NCBI GenBank assembly: GCA_002887195.1
Contig: PJAB01000613.1
Location: forward strand, 1-23,097
Reading direction: 5' to 3'
Length of the DNA stretch: 23,097 nucleotides
From: Chrysochromulina parva
Taxonomy: Eukaryota; Haptophyta; Prymnesiales; Chrysochromulinaceae
Under the pieces are notes generated by a model. It was not told the origin of the DNA. It saw nothing but the letters and a program-made list of their open reading frames with translations, and did no database searches. Below are positions 1 to 7,681 of the stretch, in pieces. The position numbers and the translations under genes were made by a program. Position 1 is the first letter of the stretch. Each line of letters begins with the position of its first letter.

Positions 1-580
1 CGAGGGCGGCGGCGGCGATGGTGGCGGGCTCGGAGGGGGCGGGGACGGAGGCGGGGAAGGCGGAGGCGGCAAGGGCGGCGGCGAGGGCGGCGGTGGCGAG
101 GGCGGCGGAGGGGAAGGCGGCGGCGGCATGGGCGGCAATGGCGGCGGCGGCGACGGCGGTGGCGGCGAGGGCGGTGGCGGCAAGGGCGGCGGCGGCGACG
201 GCGGCGGTGGCGACGGTGGCGGTGGCGACGGTGGCGGTGGCGACGGCGGCGGCGAGGGCGGCGGCGGCGAGGGTGGCGGTGAGGGCGGTGGCGAGGGTGG
301 TGGTGGTGACGGCGGTGGAGAAGGGGGCGTTGGGGGTGGCGAGGGCTCGGGGGGTTTCGGCGACGGTGGAGGTGGAGGAAAAGGTGGTGGTCGAGATGGT
401 GGACGAGGTGGCAACCCCGGCGGAACCGGAGGCGATGGCGGACGTGGCGGCGGTGAGGGCGGCGGGGGTGACGGAGGTGACCTGGGTGGAAACGGAGGAG
501 GAGAGAACGGAACTGGTGGTGGCGGCGGTCTGGGCTCCGGCGATGGTGGTGGTGGTCGCGATGGTGGTGGTCGCGATAGG
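1..580. repeat. GC-rich trinucleotide-like low-complexity tract
   Basis: Nearly pure (GGC/GGT/GGA)n with interspersed GAC/GAG triplets on the plus strand, the DNA form of the SPPPP repeats. Both strands lack stops in more than one frame, so automatic callers may place genes on the wrong strand here. Confidence 0.9.
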
Positions 581-624
581 GCGGTCACATGGGTGATCGA
601 TAGAATCAAGCAGGAGAGCTTCAT
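1..624 (-). CDS. Secreted Ser/Pro-rich (hydroxyproline-rich glycoprotein-like) protein, partial
   Basis: The minus strand is open from an ATG at 622-624 to the window edge (208 codons, C-terminus missing). It begins MKLSCLILSITHVTALSR, a short hydrophobic secretion signal. This is followed by PPPS, SPPP and SPPPP repeats with rare Arg, Glu, Val, Phe, Lys and Leu. Such repeats are typical of extensin/pherophorin-type wall or extracellular-matrix proteins of algae, where prolines are hydroxylated and glycosylated; whether a globular domain follows cannot be seen. Strand choice: the same DNA also reads as a Gly-rich frame on the plus strand. On the minus strand, however, the non-Pro positions are all Ser codons (TCG, TCA, TCT, TCC, AGC), a synonymous pattern, whereas the plus frame mixes Asp and Glu. 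Only the minus frame has a signal peptide. It is divergent from the ketoacyl-CoA reductase, 285 bp between starts. Confidence 0.7.
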   Translation of the reverse strand, partial: MKLSCLILSITHVTALSRPPPSRPPPPSPEPRPPPPPVPFSPPPFPPRSPPSPPPPSPPPRPPSPPVPPGLPPRPPSRPPPFPPPPPSPKPPEPSPPPTPPSPPPSPPPPSPPPSPPPSPPPPSPPPSPPPPSPPPPSPPPPSPPPPLPPPPSPPPPSPPPPLPPMPPPPSPPPPSPPPPSPPPLPPPPSPPPSPPPPSPPPSPPPPS

Positions 625-909
625 GACGGAGAATGTTTGCACTCCGGTAACGTCTGCGGCGAAGAAGCTACATGCGGCGGGGCGGGCGACTGGTGTCCGC
701 GTTGCACTAGGAGGGCAGAAGCCCGCGTCCATCGGGGCGTCGGGAAGACACGGGAAGAACAACCCGACGTTACATGTGCTGCAAAGAAAATTAACCTTTC
801 GCTATCAGTCAACATTCCTCTCAGCCACGTTCGAGAACAAATTGAGGATTCGCCGACGCGATCTCGTCGATCTCGACCGCCTGCATCGCACCGGTCCCTC
901 TTTGCCACG
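625..909. promoter_or_regulatory. Shared divergent upstream region, Pro-rich protein / ketoacyl-CoA reductase
   Basis: A 285-bp gap between two divergent start codons. It must hold both 5' leaders and probably a bidirectional promoter. No clear TATA box was seen. Both flanking plus-strand frames stay open through it, but without recognisable protein sequence. Confidence 0.45.
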
Positions 910-1995
910 ATGAGCCCGATCCCAGGGAGCGTCGAGACCACCTTAATCATGATCATGGCCATCATTGGCGGGTTTGTTCTCGCCAAGGATGCCCTGTCCT
1001 TTCTCAATGTGTTGTATAAGACGCTCATCCGCCCTGGCAAGAACCTCAAGAAGCTCGGAGAGTGGGCGGTGGTGACGGGCGCGACTGATGGCATTGGTAA
1101 GGCAATGGCATTCGAACTCGCGCGCAAGGGCCTCAATGTGATGCTGGTCGGCCGTTCGGCGGACAAGCTCGCGGCGGTCAAGGACGAGCTCTCAGCACTG
1201 AACATCAAAGTGATGACTGCGGTCATCGACTTTACCAAGTTCGGAAAGGCGGATGCGGAACGGGTGACCAAAATGCTCTCCGAGCTTAAGGTGGGCGTGC
1301 TCGTCAACAACGTGGGCATTTCGTACCCCTTCCCTCAGTGGTTCCACGAGCTCACCGACGAGGAGGTCGACAGCCTCATGACCGTCAACTTGCAATCCGT
1401 GGTTTGGATGACGCGCGCCGTGCTGCCGCAGATGATCGAGCGCAAGTCTGGCGCCGTGATCAACCTGTCCTCGGCCGCTGCGAAGCCGCCTAACCCACTG
1501 CTCACCGTGTACGCCTCCACCAAGGGTTTCGTCGAGAACTTCACGAAGGGCCTTGCGCTCGAGTATAAGTCAAAAGGCATCTCGTTCCAGTGCCAGTCGC
1601 CATTGTACGTGGCCACGTCGAGTTCGGCTGAGTGCGGCTGAGTGCGGCTGAGTGCGACTGAGTGCGGCTGATTGAGAGTGCGGCTGATTGACCCCCTCAT
1701 CAGGTACGTGGCGACGTCGATTGTCTTCCCGGGCTCGACTGTACCGGTAGAGAAGCGAGCGACGCTCTCCACACCCACGGCCAAGACGTACGCGCGCTAC
1801 GCGGTCGCGCGTATTGGCTACGATGTGATGGTCTCGCCGTATTGGGTGCACGAGATCTACATGTGGGTGCAATCTCGGCTGCCCGATGATCTGCTCGGCT
1901 CGGTGATCCTGTACATGCACAAGGGGATCCGATTCCACAAGAAGAACAAGGCTAAGATGGAGGAGAAGCTTGCCTCCCAGAAAAAATCTCAATGA
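910..1995 (+). CDS. Very-long-chain 3-oxoacyl-CoA reductase (KAR/HSD17B12-like), two exons
   Basis: Exons 910-1604 and 1704-1995 give 328 aa. The enzyme is the NADPH-dependent second step of microsomal fatty-acid elongation, reducing 3-ketoacyl-CoA to 3-hydroxyacyl-CoA at the ER membrane. Residues 10-30 are a hydrophobic N-terminal anchor. The Rossmann motif TGATDGIG is at 56-63, NNVG at 133-136, catalytic Ser at 187/188 and YASTK at 201-205. The stretch EWAVVTGATDGIGK is typical of HSD17B12/KCR1. The C-terminus ends KKSQ, a KKxx dilysine ER-retrieval signal. The start at 910 has A at -3 and leaves the anchor at the very N-terminus, as in the family; earlier in-frame Met codons only add unmatched sequence. 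Without removing the intron the frame stops at 1639-1641; with it, QSPL joins YVATS exactly where relatives read a similar P-(L/Y)-F/Y-VAT segment. Confidence 0.94.
1605..1703 (+). other. 99-nt GT-AG intron flanked by direct repeats
   Basis: The donor is GTACGT at 1605 and the acceptor CATCAG ends at 1703. The first 17 nt of the intron (1605-1621) match the first 17 nt of exon 2 (1704-1720) except for one base. The middle is a 10-bp tandem repeat, AGTGCGGCTG, in about five imperfect copies at 1621-1670 plus one more near 1677. The length is a multiple of three, but retention introduces an in-frame TGA at 1639-1641. This is the pattern of an introner-like insertion with target-site duplication. 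Confidence 0.88.
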
Positions 1996-2053
1996 GGGGC
2001 AGCTGGATGGCCGTCCCAGCCCTGGCCGAAGATGGCAGCAGCCGTGTGACCCG

Positions 2054-2143
2054 CTGCTGAGGCGACCGACACATCCCAAACGCATGCTGCTGAGGCGACC
2101 GACACATCCCAAACGCATGCTGCTGAGGCGACCGACACATCCC
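2054..2143 (+). repeat. 33-bp minisatellite, 2.7 copies
   Basis: The unit begins CTGCTGAGGCGACCGACACA and ends CGCATG. Copies lie at 2054-2086 and 2087-2119, with a truncated third at 2120-2143, and match exactly. It lies 58 bp past the stop of the ketoacyl-CoA reductase, so probably in its 3' UTR. A unit length divisible by three keeps frames open on both strands, but no protein is recognised. Confidence 0.93.
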
Positions 2144-2530
2144 CGGCGGGTGGCGCCGAGTGCACTGGACCGGACCGCGTTCGACTGATCCTCGACGGAA
2201 GAGGAGAGCGAGGAGGAGGTGCCTATATGCCCATCAACAGTCATCCGGGGGATGATCGGTCCGCGTCAGCCGAGCATGAAGCCGCCCTGCTTGAGCCGGT
2301 TCGAGCCTGCCACAGCGCAGGTCGATGGTGGTGGGATAGCTGAACGCGCGCGGTACTACGAGTAGTGTTGAGGTGGCGCACCGTGCACGGGACGATTGAA
2401 TCTCTAGCTTGGCCCAAGCTATATCTGAACTTTGCGTGAACGCGAGCGCCATGCCCACGCTGGTATTAACGCTGGTACCGGAGGTCACCGGTAGCGTGAC
2501 GCTTTAGCCTTTACGATAACTTTACGAGCG

Positions 2531-2580
2531 TGTGTCCGGGGCTCCCCCGGTAAAAAGACACCGGGGGGAGCCGGGACACA
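2531..2580. repeat. Long imperfect inverted repeat (hairpin)
   Basis: The arms at 2531-2551 and about 2560-2580 are 21 nt each around a short A-rich loop. A 12-bp perfect core (GGCTCCCCCGGT with its complement, one G bulged) is continued by TGTGTCC pairing with GGACACA. It could be a transcription-end structure, an RNA hairpin or a small inverted-repeat element; the sequence alone does not decide. Confidence 0.7.
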
Positions 2581-2737
2581 CACAGGACACACGGGCGCAC
2601 ACGGGCACACATCTCAAAGACGAACCTCACAACAAAAACCCGTCGGTTTCATCGCACTAGTTTCAAGATAGTTTGCGAAATGCAAGCACTATCGAGAGGA
2701 GTGTTCTTGCTCATCGAACTGCGTCTTTACCGGCGCA

Positions 2738-5446
2738 ATGCCGGTGACCATGCGGTTTGCACAGCCGCCGCCGAGCCCGAACAAGGCTGGGCTGCCAGCC
2801 GACGCTGCGCCCGTGCTGGAGGTCCAGCGCTCGGGCACCTCGTTATTGTACTCGTCATTGCACTCTTCCTTGCCACGATGCGATTCTCCTGGAAAGCCTG
2901 GCAAGTGTGTGACGCCGCGACCGAGGAGAGGCTCGGCGCGGACATTGTCGCCACACGAATCGTCTCGCAAGATTCCGCGCATATCTCGTGCCCTTCCAAC
3001 CGGCTCGACGCCCCGCTCCGTGACGCCTCGAAGCACAATGCCGCCGAGCAATGCGGATTCATCAATCTTGCTACCACGGCGCTCGTCACCGCAAGCTCCG
3101 GACACGACCCCGCGAACAGCCCGCGCGACGTCTTCGAGGTACAGCAGTATTGCGGCTTCGGCCGCCTCGACGCCGCCGTCGAGCTCGCGGCAGCTATTTT
3201 CTCGTGAGTACGATTGCCGTGCGAGCAACGGCGGCGGCGAGACGTGGCAGCAGTGGCCTCCGACTCCTCCCCAACAGTGGCAGCCGACGCTTCTGCAGCT
3301 CGCCCAAACCCCGCCCAGAACACCGCCGAAGACGCCGCCCTTGCTCACGCCGCGCGACTCCGCACGAGGCGCCTCGAGCTCGCGCGATCCCGCCTCGAGC
3401 TCGCGCGATCTCGCCTCGAGCTCGCGCGATCTCGCCTCGAGCTCGCGCGATTCGCTCGCGGCCGGCCTTCACGTGATCAGCACGCTCGAGCTCCTGAGCG
3501 CCTCCGCCGCGGCGGCCAACGAGCACTCGACCCGAGCCGAGCAGCTCGACGAGTTGGAGCGGCTGGTGGCGGAGGCGCTCGGTACGGCGCTCGCTGCTCT
3601 CCCGAGCGCCGTACCGAGCGCACACGGGCAGTACCGGTACCTCGCCGAACCGCCGAGCGCGCGCCTGGGTGCGTGCTTGCTGCTGCTCCGTGCCGAGGCG
3701 AGCGAAAAGGGTCGACGTGTCCAGCTGTCCACTGCTTGTGAGACTGTCGGGGGTGGGCTGGCCGGGGTTCCAGATGCGATCGAGCCGCTCGCGATGCGCA
3801 GCGAGGTCGAGGCTTTCGGGTTCGTCGAGAGCGTGGGCAGCGCCGTTTTGAGCAGCAGTGCGAGACCAGGCGGCACAACCGCCGTGCTCTGCTGTGAGAG
3901 GCGCTCAACTCCCGCCAAGCCGCTCGGGGCGCCGCCTTTGGGATGCGTCGGCAGGGGTGCTTGGCAGCGAGGCGAAGCGAATGGGATCGTGTGCTTCTCC
4001 TTCAAGATCCTTGCCTCCAAGCAGGCCGACGGGAGCCGTATGCGCCTCGGCATCGTGGCGCAGGGCGCGCGAGGATCCCTCGACTACGCCCTCTGGTTCT
4101 CGCCGTCCACGGGCACGGTGAGCGAGTCGGCCCATTGCCTCGCCGCCGAGCGCGAGGTTGGTAAGCTTGGCGAGCCGGTGATGCAGGGCAACCTGGGCAA
4201 TGGCAAGGCGAGCCAATCACAGGTCGACGTGCAGGCTGACACCCTCAAGAACGAGCTCCGCTTCTCGATCGTCGACGGCGATGGCTATCGCCATCCGTGG
4301 ACCTTGGCGACCATCCGGAAGAAGCCGGTGCCGCTGCCGGCCGTCTTCGCGCCGGTAGTGCGTCTGGGCCGGCCGGGAGATGCCGTTGAGCTCTCTCGCG
4401 TCTCGTGCTACCTGCCGGGCGGGGTGCTCCGCGAACAGCTCCGGCTGCCGCCGCTCGGAGTCTTGACCTCGGAGCTCGAGATTGCTCTCGCGATGCCCGA
4501 CCCAAGTATCTCGGCCGACGAGATTGCGGCTGCGAAGGCATGGCTGGCCGAGTCGCGGCAGGTGCAGGGGCAGGCGGAGCAAGGGCACGGCTGCCCGTTC
4601 GTGTGGATCGACGCGGAAGCGCTTCGCAGCAGCGCCGAAGCGATGCCTAGGATGCTGCCGTTGCAGCTGCTGCGTCAGCGACACCCCGAGTGGCTGATTG
4701 AGGAGACAATCACGCTCGAGGCCGCATGCAAGCGTTCTTTTGCGTCCGATCACCTCGCAGTCAGCCATCGGTGGGACGAGCGCGAGGAGCCCGATCCCAC
4801 CGGCGTGCAGCTCGAGGCCATCCGCGCCTTCCTAATCCAGAGGCCGCACATCAAGCAGGTGTGGATCGACTACTGCTGCTTGCCGCAGGCGATGGGCTGT
4901 GGAAGCCCCATGGCCAAATTAGGAAGCACCGTGGCAGAGGCGGACGCAAGGAATGAGGCGGAGCGGCAGCAGTTCCGGCTGCAGCTCAAGAATGTCAACC
5001 TGCTCTACCTCGGCGTGGGGGTGCTCATCCTCACCGACCGCTCATACCTCTCTCGATTCTGGACCAACTTCGAGGCGTGGCTCTCAATGCAGGACGTGTC
5101 CCCGGAAGGCCTCGTCAGCGCACGCCACGCTCACCGCCGCTGCAGCATCATGTGCGTGCATAACGCGCCCGAGGCGCTCGTCGAGTCGCTTGTCGAGGAG
5201 TGGTCGAATTGCACCGCCCAGAAGGCGTTCGAAAAGCTCAGCTCGGCGGACGTCATGTGCACAAACCTGTCGGACAAGGAGGTGCAACTGCCCAAGATCC
5301 TTGAGCTCGACCAGCGCGTCGCCGCCCTCGCGCTCGCCTTTAGCGTGCAGCGCGAGCCGAGTCCAGACACGCCTAAGGCAGCACAGTGGGGCGATAGTTC
5401 CGAGCGCACGCTCGGGATCCGCAGGTCTGCAACCACTCGATTCTGA
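2738..5446 (+). CDS. 902-aa protein: disordered N-terminus, lectin/SPRY-like middle, HET-like C-terminal domain
   Basis: Residues 1 to about 245 are Ser/Pro/Arg-rich and probably disordered, ending in SSRDLA repeats. Residues about 414-560 contain CFSFKILASKQADGSRMRLG and later LRFSIVDGDG and PVVRLGRPGDAVEL, a spacing like concanavalin-fold SPRY-type domains; this is tentative. Residues about 670-800 hold SHRWDE (676), VWIDYCCLPQ (708-717), LYLGVGVLIL and SRFWTNFEAW (773). This order recalls fungal HET domains (LSYxWG, WIDALCINQ, then an Arg-Trp segment), which act in non-self recognition, but the match is distant. No membrane segment or signal peptide is seen. The start at 2738 is the first Met of the frame with a purine at -3; the low-complexity N-terminus makes it uncertain. 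The downstream neighbour is convergent. The function is unknown. Confidence 0.85.
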   Translation: MPVTMRFAQPPPSPNKAGLPADAAPVLEVQRSGTSLLYSSLHSSLPRCDSPGKPGKCVTPRPRRGSARTLSPHESSRKIPRISRALPTGSTPRSVTPRSTMPPSNADSSILLPRRSSPQAPDTTPRTARATSSRYSSIAASAASTPPSSSRQLFSREYDCRASNGGGETWQQWPPTPPQQWQPTLLQLAQTPPRTPPKTPPLLTPRDSARGASSSRDPASSSRDLASSSRDLASSSRDSLAAGLHVISTLELLSASAAAANEHSTRAEQLDELERLVAEALGTALAALPSAVPSAHGQYRYLAEPPSARLGACLLLLRAEASEKGRRVQLSTACETVGGGLAGVPDAIEPLAMRSEVEAFGFVESVGSAVLSSSARPGGTTAVLCCERRSTPAKPLGAPPLGCVGRGAWQRGEANGIVCFSFKILASKQADGSRMRLGIVAQGARGSLDYALWFSPSTGTVSESAHCLAAEREVGKLGEPVMQGNLGNGKASQSQVDVQADTLKNELRFSIVDGDGYRHPWTLATIRKKPVPLPAVFAPVVRLGRPGDAVELSRVSCYLPGGVLREQLRLPPLGVLTSELEIALAMPDPSISADEIAAAKAWLAESRQVQGQAEQGHGCPFVWIDAEALRSSAEAMPRMLPLQLLRQRHPEWLIEETITLEAACKRSFASDHLAVSHRWDEREEPDPTGVQLEAIRAFLIQRPHIKQVWIDYCCLPQAMGCGSPMAKLGSTVAEADARNEAERQQFRLQLKNVNLLYLGVGVLILTDRSYLSRFWTNFEAWLSMQDVSPEGLVSARHAHRRCSIMCVHNAPEALVESLVEEWSNCTAQKAFEKLSSADVMCTNLSDKEVQLPKILELDQRVAALALAFSVQREPSPDTPKAAQWGDSSERTLGIRRSATTRF
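3371..3452 (+). repeat. 21-bp in-frame tandem repeat encoding ASSSRDL
   Basis: Four copies start at 3371, 3392, 3413 and 3434, with the core GCCTCGAGCTCGCGCGAT. They differ by single bases. The repeat adds seven residues per copy to the disordered N-terminal part of the 902-aa protein, so allele length may vary. Confidence 0.92.
3575..3621. repeat. Perfect 19-bp inverted repeat inside a CDS
   Basis: The arms at 3575-3593 and 3603-3621 (GCGCTCGGTACGGCGCTCG and its exact complement) surround a 9-nt loop. The arms encode EALGTALA and PSAVPSA in the 902-aa protein, so the symmetry is not needed by the protein sequence. Confidence 0.93.
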
Positions 5447-5751
5447 AATTGTTTATCTGAGCGTGTAGGAATGTGCTCGAACGCGTTAGGGTTCCGGTTC
5501 GGGAATACGGATGATGGATGATGATGATGATGCGGAGGTTCCTTTCAATGATGGGTTTGTGCGGGCACCGCCTCTGAACGGAAAGGATAATATAATAACG
5601 CAATCTCAAATTAAGCGTGCCTCTGGCACGACGCCCGTGTCCGGCCCGGGGCCGCTCGATGCACGTGACGGTCGCGCACACAGGCACTCAATCTCGAATC
5701 ACCAACCACCGCCGATCCGCAGGTAGGGTATTTTCATCCGGTTAGTGAGGC
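5447..5751. other. Convergent 3' region
   Basis: A 305-bp gap between two converging genes, holding both 3' UTRs. A short GAT/ATG microsatellite lies at 5510-5533. It is more AT-rich than the flanking CDSs. No gene is supported. Confidence 0.6.
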
Positions 5752-6567
5752 TCACGCCACGGCGGACCGTCCGCCATCTACGCCGATGATTTGGCCGGTC
5801 ACCCAGCTTGCGTCATTCGAGAGCAGAAAGTAAGCAAGAGCCGCTGAATCCTCGGCTTCGCCCACACGGCCGAGCGGGTGCTCCTTGGCTAATTTGGCCG
5901 CAACCTCCTCCTTGGAGAGTATTGGCGCCGCCATGGCCGACTGCGAGATGGACGGTGCAATCGCGTTCACCCGCACCTTGGAAGGTGCGAGCTCAGCAGC
6001 GAGGGCACGCGTCAGGCCCTCGATCGCGCCCTTGGCAGAGGACACGACTGCGTGATTCGTGAACCCCTGCTGCACCGCAACGCTCGAGAAGAGGACGACC
6101 GAACCACCATTCTTCTTGAGCGCTGGTTCGACGACCTTGAGCACCTCGATGGCGCCAACCACGTGCAAGGAGAAGCAGTTGAGAAAGTCGGCAGGCACGG
6201 CCCGCTTGAATGGCTTGAGAGCAATGTCCCCAACGCAGTAAGCGAAGCCTTTGCAATCCGCAGGCACCTGGCCGTTGAGACCTGATGCGATAGTATCTAA
6301 AGCCATCACGTCGATGACTGAAAATGGCGCCCCACCGCATTCAGCTGACAACGCCTGGAGCTTGCTCAAGTCGCGGCCAATCAGCCACGGACGTGTTCCG
6401 GCAGCGACACAACGACGGGCGAGTGCGCGGCCGATTGCGCCGGTGGCACCTACGATAGCGACTGAACCACCCTGAGCAGCCTGCAACGAGGGCAGCGCAA
6501 GAAAGAACGAGAAGAAAAGCAGACGCATTTTCATCGGCATCGATCGATCGAAAGGAGATAAGGCCAT
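5752..6567 (-). CDS. Secretory-pathway short-chain dehydrogenase/reductase with atypical active site
   Basis: 271 aa, the usual length of a classical SDR plus a leader. Residues 12-31 (MKMRLLFFSFFLALPSLQAA) form a signal peptide, so the product enters the ER and perhaps a plastid bounded by ER-derived membranes. The NAD(P)-binding motif is VGATGAIG (39-46), with IGRD at the end of beta-2 and YCVGD in place of NNAG. The VVLFSSVA segment supplies the catalytic Ser, but where YxxxK is expected the sequence is VSSAK: Val replaces Tyr (codon GTG) while Lys is kept. The C-terminal VRVNAIAPS and WVTGQIIGVDGG are standard for the family. The start at 6567 has A at -3 and G at +4; Met10, 12 or 14 would also keep the signal peptide. 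The substrate is unknown. It may use another proton donor or be catalytically inactive. Confidence 0.92.
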   Translation of the reverse strand: MALSPFDRSMPMKMRLLFFSFFLALPSLQAAQGGSVAIVGATGAIGRALARRCVAAGTRPWLIGRDLSKLQALSAECGGAPFSVIDVMALDTIASGLNGQVPADCKGFAYCVGDIALKPFKRAVPADFLNCFSLHVVGAIEVLKVVEPALKKNGGSVVLFSSVAVQQGFTNHAVVSSAKGAIEGLTRALAAELAPSKVRVNAIAPSISQSAMAAPILSKEEVAAKLAKEHPLGRVGEAEDSAALAYFLLSNDASWVTGQIIGVDGGRSAVA

Positions 6568-6701
6568 CTTCGAGGATTTTCCGCGAAGCTCAGGACGACG
6601 CGCTCGCTCAGAATCATGCTCCCATACACGTGATACAGTGCTCGCACGCGGGCTCTAGGGCTCACCGCTCCATTTTTAGATGTTATCGCTGCACGCCGAC
6701 A

Positions 6702-7367
6702 TTACAGGTCGGCGTTCTCGTGACGTCCATGTGCTCGACGCCCAATCTCGTTGTGCTCCGGGATATTGACGGTCATATTCGTTGCCTTGAACTCCATCGT
6801 GCGCAAGTTGTGCCGCGTGCGGTATGATTGGTAGCCATAAAAGCATCCGGCGAGCGTCAGAGGGCCAACAATGAAGCCGAGCATGAACATGGCAAAGCCA
6901 AAGACCTCCACCTTGCGGCCATCGCAGACGTCAGCAGGAGGTGGTGACGGGGTCCACCCGTGTTCGACGATAGTCCCGGGGGGGTAAGGAAACGGCGGGG
7001 GCGGCGGGGATGGCCGAGGAGGACAGCTGGAATTGGATAGTTCGTAAAAATCATAGCTGGGGGCAGAAAGAAATCCTTCCGGGCAGGCAGCATTCGTGGT
7101 GGCTTCGCGCCGACAATCGCCTGATTCTTCGTATAATGGATTTCTATAGATGAAGAATGTGCAGCCGTTGGTCCGTGCACACTGCGCAGCGCACAATGCC
7201 AGATTGGCGTGGACTCCCAAGGAGTCATCCAGTGAGCTGCACTCGCTCCTTTCCCGTACGAGACAGGTGTTGAGGGACGTCTGCCCCGTCACGAGCGCCA
7301 CATGGAGCGCCAGGCCCATGGCCAAGACGTTGCTGGCATCGGCCGCGGTGCGTCGGCGAAGCTCCAT
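6702..7367 (-). CDS. Type I membrane protein with PAN/Apple-like Cys-rich ectodomain
   Basis: 221 aa from the ATG at 7367 (A at -3, G at +4); the frame extends further upstream but only from a TTG. Residues about 13-28 are a signal peptide. The ectodomain (30-150) has Cys at 35, 43, 59, 63, 69, 85, 95, 115 and 148. The segment CAAQCARTNGCTFFIY followed by CRRE resembles PAN/Apple domains, which bind protein or carbohydrate. A Pro-rich stalk (PPRPSPPPPPFPYPP) lies at 116-130, with another SPPP at 141. An NSS N-glycosylation site is at 112. The transmembrane helix is about 154-178, followed by a basic cytoplasmic tail of about 40 residues. It is probably a cell-surface or endomembrane protein. 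The domain name is tentative; the topology is clear. Confidence 0.78.
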   Translation of the reverse strand: MELRRRTAADASNVLAMGLALHVALVTGQTSLNTCLVRERSECSSLDDSLGVHANLALCAAQCARTNGCTFFIYRNPLYEESGDCRREATTNAACPEGFLSAPSYDFYELSNSSCPPRPSPPPPPFPYPPGTIVEHGWTPSPPPADVCDGRKVEVFGFAMFMLGFIVGPLTLAGCFYGYQSYRTRHNLRTMEFKATNMTVNIPEHNEIGRRAHGRHENADL

Positions 7368-7681
7368 GATGAGAGCCGCAGAGCGCCAGCGGAAGACTAA
7401 ATTTGGCGTCCGTGAGCTTCCGAAAACAGATAGATTAAGACGGTTCGTCAATTTAATTCACGAAGCAGTACCGGAGCAGAGCGAGCCAACCAAGTTGGCC
7501 ATGAAGTTGAAGATGGCGTGCTGAGAACACGACAGTCACTGAAGTGTGAAGACTTGGTAGTGTATAACTGATCGGTAAGTGTTCAGAAGTTCAGTTAAGT
7601 GTTCAGTAGTAGGTATACGGGAACGTGATTGTATTACCCGGTTTAGAACCGACTACTGTACACCGTGATGCGGTTGGAATC
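7368..7681. other. Gap between PAN-like gene and methyltransferase gene
   Basis: This 314-bp stretch holds the promoter and 5' leader of the PAN-like gene and the 3' UTR of the methyltransferase. TAAGTGTTCAG occurs twice, 20 bp apart (7576-7586 and 7596-7606). No gene is supported. Confidence 0.55.

Larger units (their letters stand above)
1996..2737. other. Intergenic region between ketoacyl-CoA reductase and lectin-like/HET-like gene
   Basis: Apart from the minisatellite (2054-2143) and the hairpin (2531-2580), no gene is supported. Short open frames on both strands have no recognisable content. The segment from 2580 to 2615 is a CACACA/GGGCACAC-like simple stretch. The last 120 bp are less GC-rich and probably contain the promoter and 5' leader of the gene starting at 2738. 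Confidence 0.6.

Noticed and set aside
128..913. Plus-strand glycine-rich protein of 261 aa
   Set aside because: The minus frame has a signal peptide and synonymous Ser variation, while the plus frame's tail overlaps the ketoacyl-CoA reductase start and matches nothing.
2290..2310. tRNA B-box-like GGTTCGAGCC
   Set aside because: No A box or cloverleaf stems around it.
2689..3348. Minus-strand ORF (219 codons) and the plus-strand ORF at 2680-3207
   Set aside because: Shadows of the disordered N-terminus of the 902-aa gene; composition only.
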